Shown here piece after piece: positions 33,885 to 34,532 of a DNA stretch of 34,532 bases; within the stretch, counting starts at the first letter, position 1, and the number at the start of each line of letters is the position of its first letter. Source of the DNA: an uncultured Christensenella sp. (lineage in GTDB: Bacteria; Bacillota; Clostridia; Christensenellales; UBA3700); the NCBI GenBank assembly GCA_949284695.1, contig CASDWJ010000012.1:1-34532 (forward strand). Reading direction: 5' to 3'. The position numbers were made by a program, and so were the translations under genes. Below the pieces are notes generated by a model. That model saw only the letters and a list, made by a program, of their open reading frames with translations. It searched no databases and was not told the DNA's origin.

Positions 33885-34303
33885 ATCCTCTTGAACACGT
33901 CGCCCACTGTCTTCATATCGCATTTGCCGGCATAATTCGTCTTGAAATGCTTCATTACCGCGCCGATGCTCTTGTCGGGAAGCGACATGATTATCTCTTT
34001 GATCTCGTCATCGCTCATCATCGCGGGGATGAACGCCTTGACTGCCGCGATCTGCGCGTCGAGTTCGGCGATCTTCTCTGTTCTGCCCGCCTTCTCAAAG
34101 CTGTCGCGCTCGTCGTAAAGCTCTTTTTCCGTCTTCTGCAAGATGGCAATGACGTCCGCGTCCGTCAGTTCCTGACCCTTTTCGCGCTTGTCGATTTTCG
34201 CGAGCATGATCTTGTTCATGACCACGCTGAGCACGTCCGAAGCGCTCCTGTTGCGATCCTTCATCGCCTGTATTCTCGCTTTCTTTATTTCTTCATCCAA
34301 CAT
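33881..34303 (-). CDS. yqeY: GatB/YqeY-domain protein
   Basis: A 140-aa cytoplasmic protein of the YqeY family, related to the C-terminal tRNA-contact domain of GatB. It is fully helical, with the typical KKARIQAMKDRNRSASDVL-type opening, DVIAILQKTEKELYDERDSF in the centre, IPAMMSDDEIKEII, and GAVMKHFKTNYAGKCDMKTV at the end. The exact function is unknown, perhaps linked to tRNA handling. The ATG at 34303 follows AGGAAGG about 8 bases upstream. It heads the unit with the P1 peptidase and perhaps citrate synthase. Confidence 0.92.
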   Translation of the reverse strand: MLDEEIKKARIQAMKDRNRSASDVLSVVMNKIMLAKIDKREKGQELTDADVIAILQKTEKELYDERDSFEKAGRTEKIAELDAQIAAVKAFIPAMMSDDEIKEIIMSLPDKSIGAVMKHFKTNYAGKCDMKTVGDVFKRI

Positions 34304-34333
34304 AGTCTTTACCTTCCTGATACTTTAATGCCT

Positions 34334-34362
34334 ATTTTACCATTTTTTGTCTCAAATGTCAA
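34334..34362 (-). promoter_or_regulatory. yqeY operon promoter
   Basis: On the minus strand TTGACA (34362-34357) and TAAAAT (34339-34334) are 17 bases apart, with TGG directly before the -10. It stands about 30 bases from the ATG, and the insertion sequence end is only about 30 bases further upstream. Confidence 0.82.
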
Positions 34363-34391
34363 GGCGGGCGCGCTTTTACGGGCTGCGCCGT

Positions 34392-34532
34392 TGTTGGTTT
34401 GTCAAACATCTGTTACACTTTTGTTGTTAAAATAATCGGCAAGGTATTGGTTAGGCGACTTCCAGCCGAGTGGGCGCATAGGAGTTTGGTTGTACTCTCT
34501 ATTGTATCGCTTTAATTGGTCTTGTAGATCGG
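34392..34532 (-). mobile_element. End of an IS481/IS3-type insertion sequence, cut by window edge
   Basis: The transposase fragment runs to 34402, and a TGTTGGTTTGTC stretch just outside it (34392-34403) may be the terminal inverted repeat, since IS481-type ends begin TGT. The other end is outside the window, so the boundary is uncertain. Confidence 0.6.
34402..34532 (-). CDS. Transposase C-terminal end (DDE integrase type), partial
   Basis: Forty-two codons ending in TGA at 34402. The translation includes QLKRYNREYNQTPMRPLGWK followed by SPNQYLADYF, which is the end of an rve-type DDE transposase of the IS481 or IS3 group, where YN-x-x-RPH/LGxxSPxxY is characteristic. The catalytic DDE residues lie beyond the window edge. 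The gene points away from the yqeY operon start. It too short to decide between IS481 and IS3 (IS150-like) or whether it is intact. Confidence 0.8.
   Translation of the reverse strand, partial: DLQDQLKRYNREYNQTPMRPLGWKSPNQYLADYFNNKSVTDV

Overview
The window is one stretch of a bacterial chromosome of moderate-to-high GC (estimated by eye, not counted). It looks like an uncultured, spore-forming, anaerobic gut Clostridia-type Bacillota. The spore protease gene gpr lies divergent from rpsT, and an mrnC-thyX-rlmB-sigH run resembles the cysS-mrnC-rlmB-yacP-sigH locus of Bacillus (both recalled from memory). Shine-Dalgarno sites are strong and purine-rich, promoters are of SigA type, and an iron(II) uptake operon, a methylglyoxal synthase and cytoplasmic beta-galactosidase and alpha-fucosidase are present. 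The family or genus cannot be fixed from the sequence alone. The right edge cuts through an insertion sequence.

Layout. 1-900: a degraded reading frame without a start, then a shared terminator. 981-2465 (minus): gpr and murI, divergent from rpsT (2683-2955). 3210-6158 (minus): feoA-feoA-feoB plus a small Cys-rich membrane protein, divergent from a TetR regulator (6326-6931). 7060-8058 (minus): an unusual fusion of an RNA polymerase alpha-CTD-like domain with WG repeats. 8174-11209 (minus): lacZ. 11349-16052 (plus): a secreted, C-terminally anchored protein, then leuC-leuD-leuB. 16259-17918 (minus): a TIR/acetyltransferase-like fusion gene overlapping a GNAT gene. 18054-20564 (minus): mgsA, then a flavodoxin-fucosidase pair. 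20656-27663 (minus): a class III aminotransferase, FGGY kinase and two class II aldolase-like proteins run directly into mrnC-thyX-rlmB-sigH. 27912-29183 (plus): an M28 peptidase with embedded membrane helices. 29253-30025 (minus): two small genes. 30136-34303 (minus): yqeY, a P1-family peptidase, citrate synthase and a pair of short CHR (chromate) transporters. 34402-34532: the C-terminal end of a transposase.

How the genes work together. The feo operon imports Fe(II), probably from a consensus promoter facing the tetR promoter. leuCDB gives three of the four leucine-branch enzymes; leuA is outside the window. The aminotransferase-kinase-aldolase run reads as a catabolic cassette for an unidentified sugar or polyol, with no transporter or regulator beside it. 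The second aldolase has lost two of its three metal-binding histidines, and an intrinsic terminator sits after the aminotransferase.

The best candidates for something undescribed are the TIR plus GNAT two-gene unit, the aldolase/pseudo-aldolase pair, the alpha-CTD/WG fusion, the membrane-embedded M28 peptidase, and three genes whose -10 element lies only 6-8 bases before the start codon with no ribosome binding site, as expected for leaderless mRNAs. Starts were chosen by Shine-Dalgarno position, overlap with neighbours and promoter position; all family names are from recognition of motifs, without a database search.
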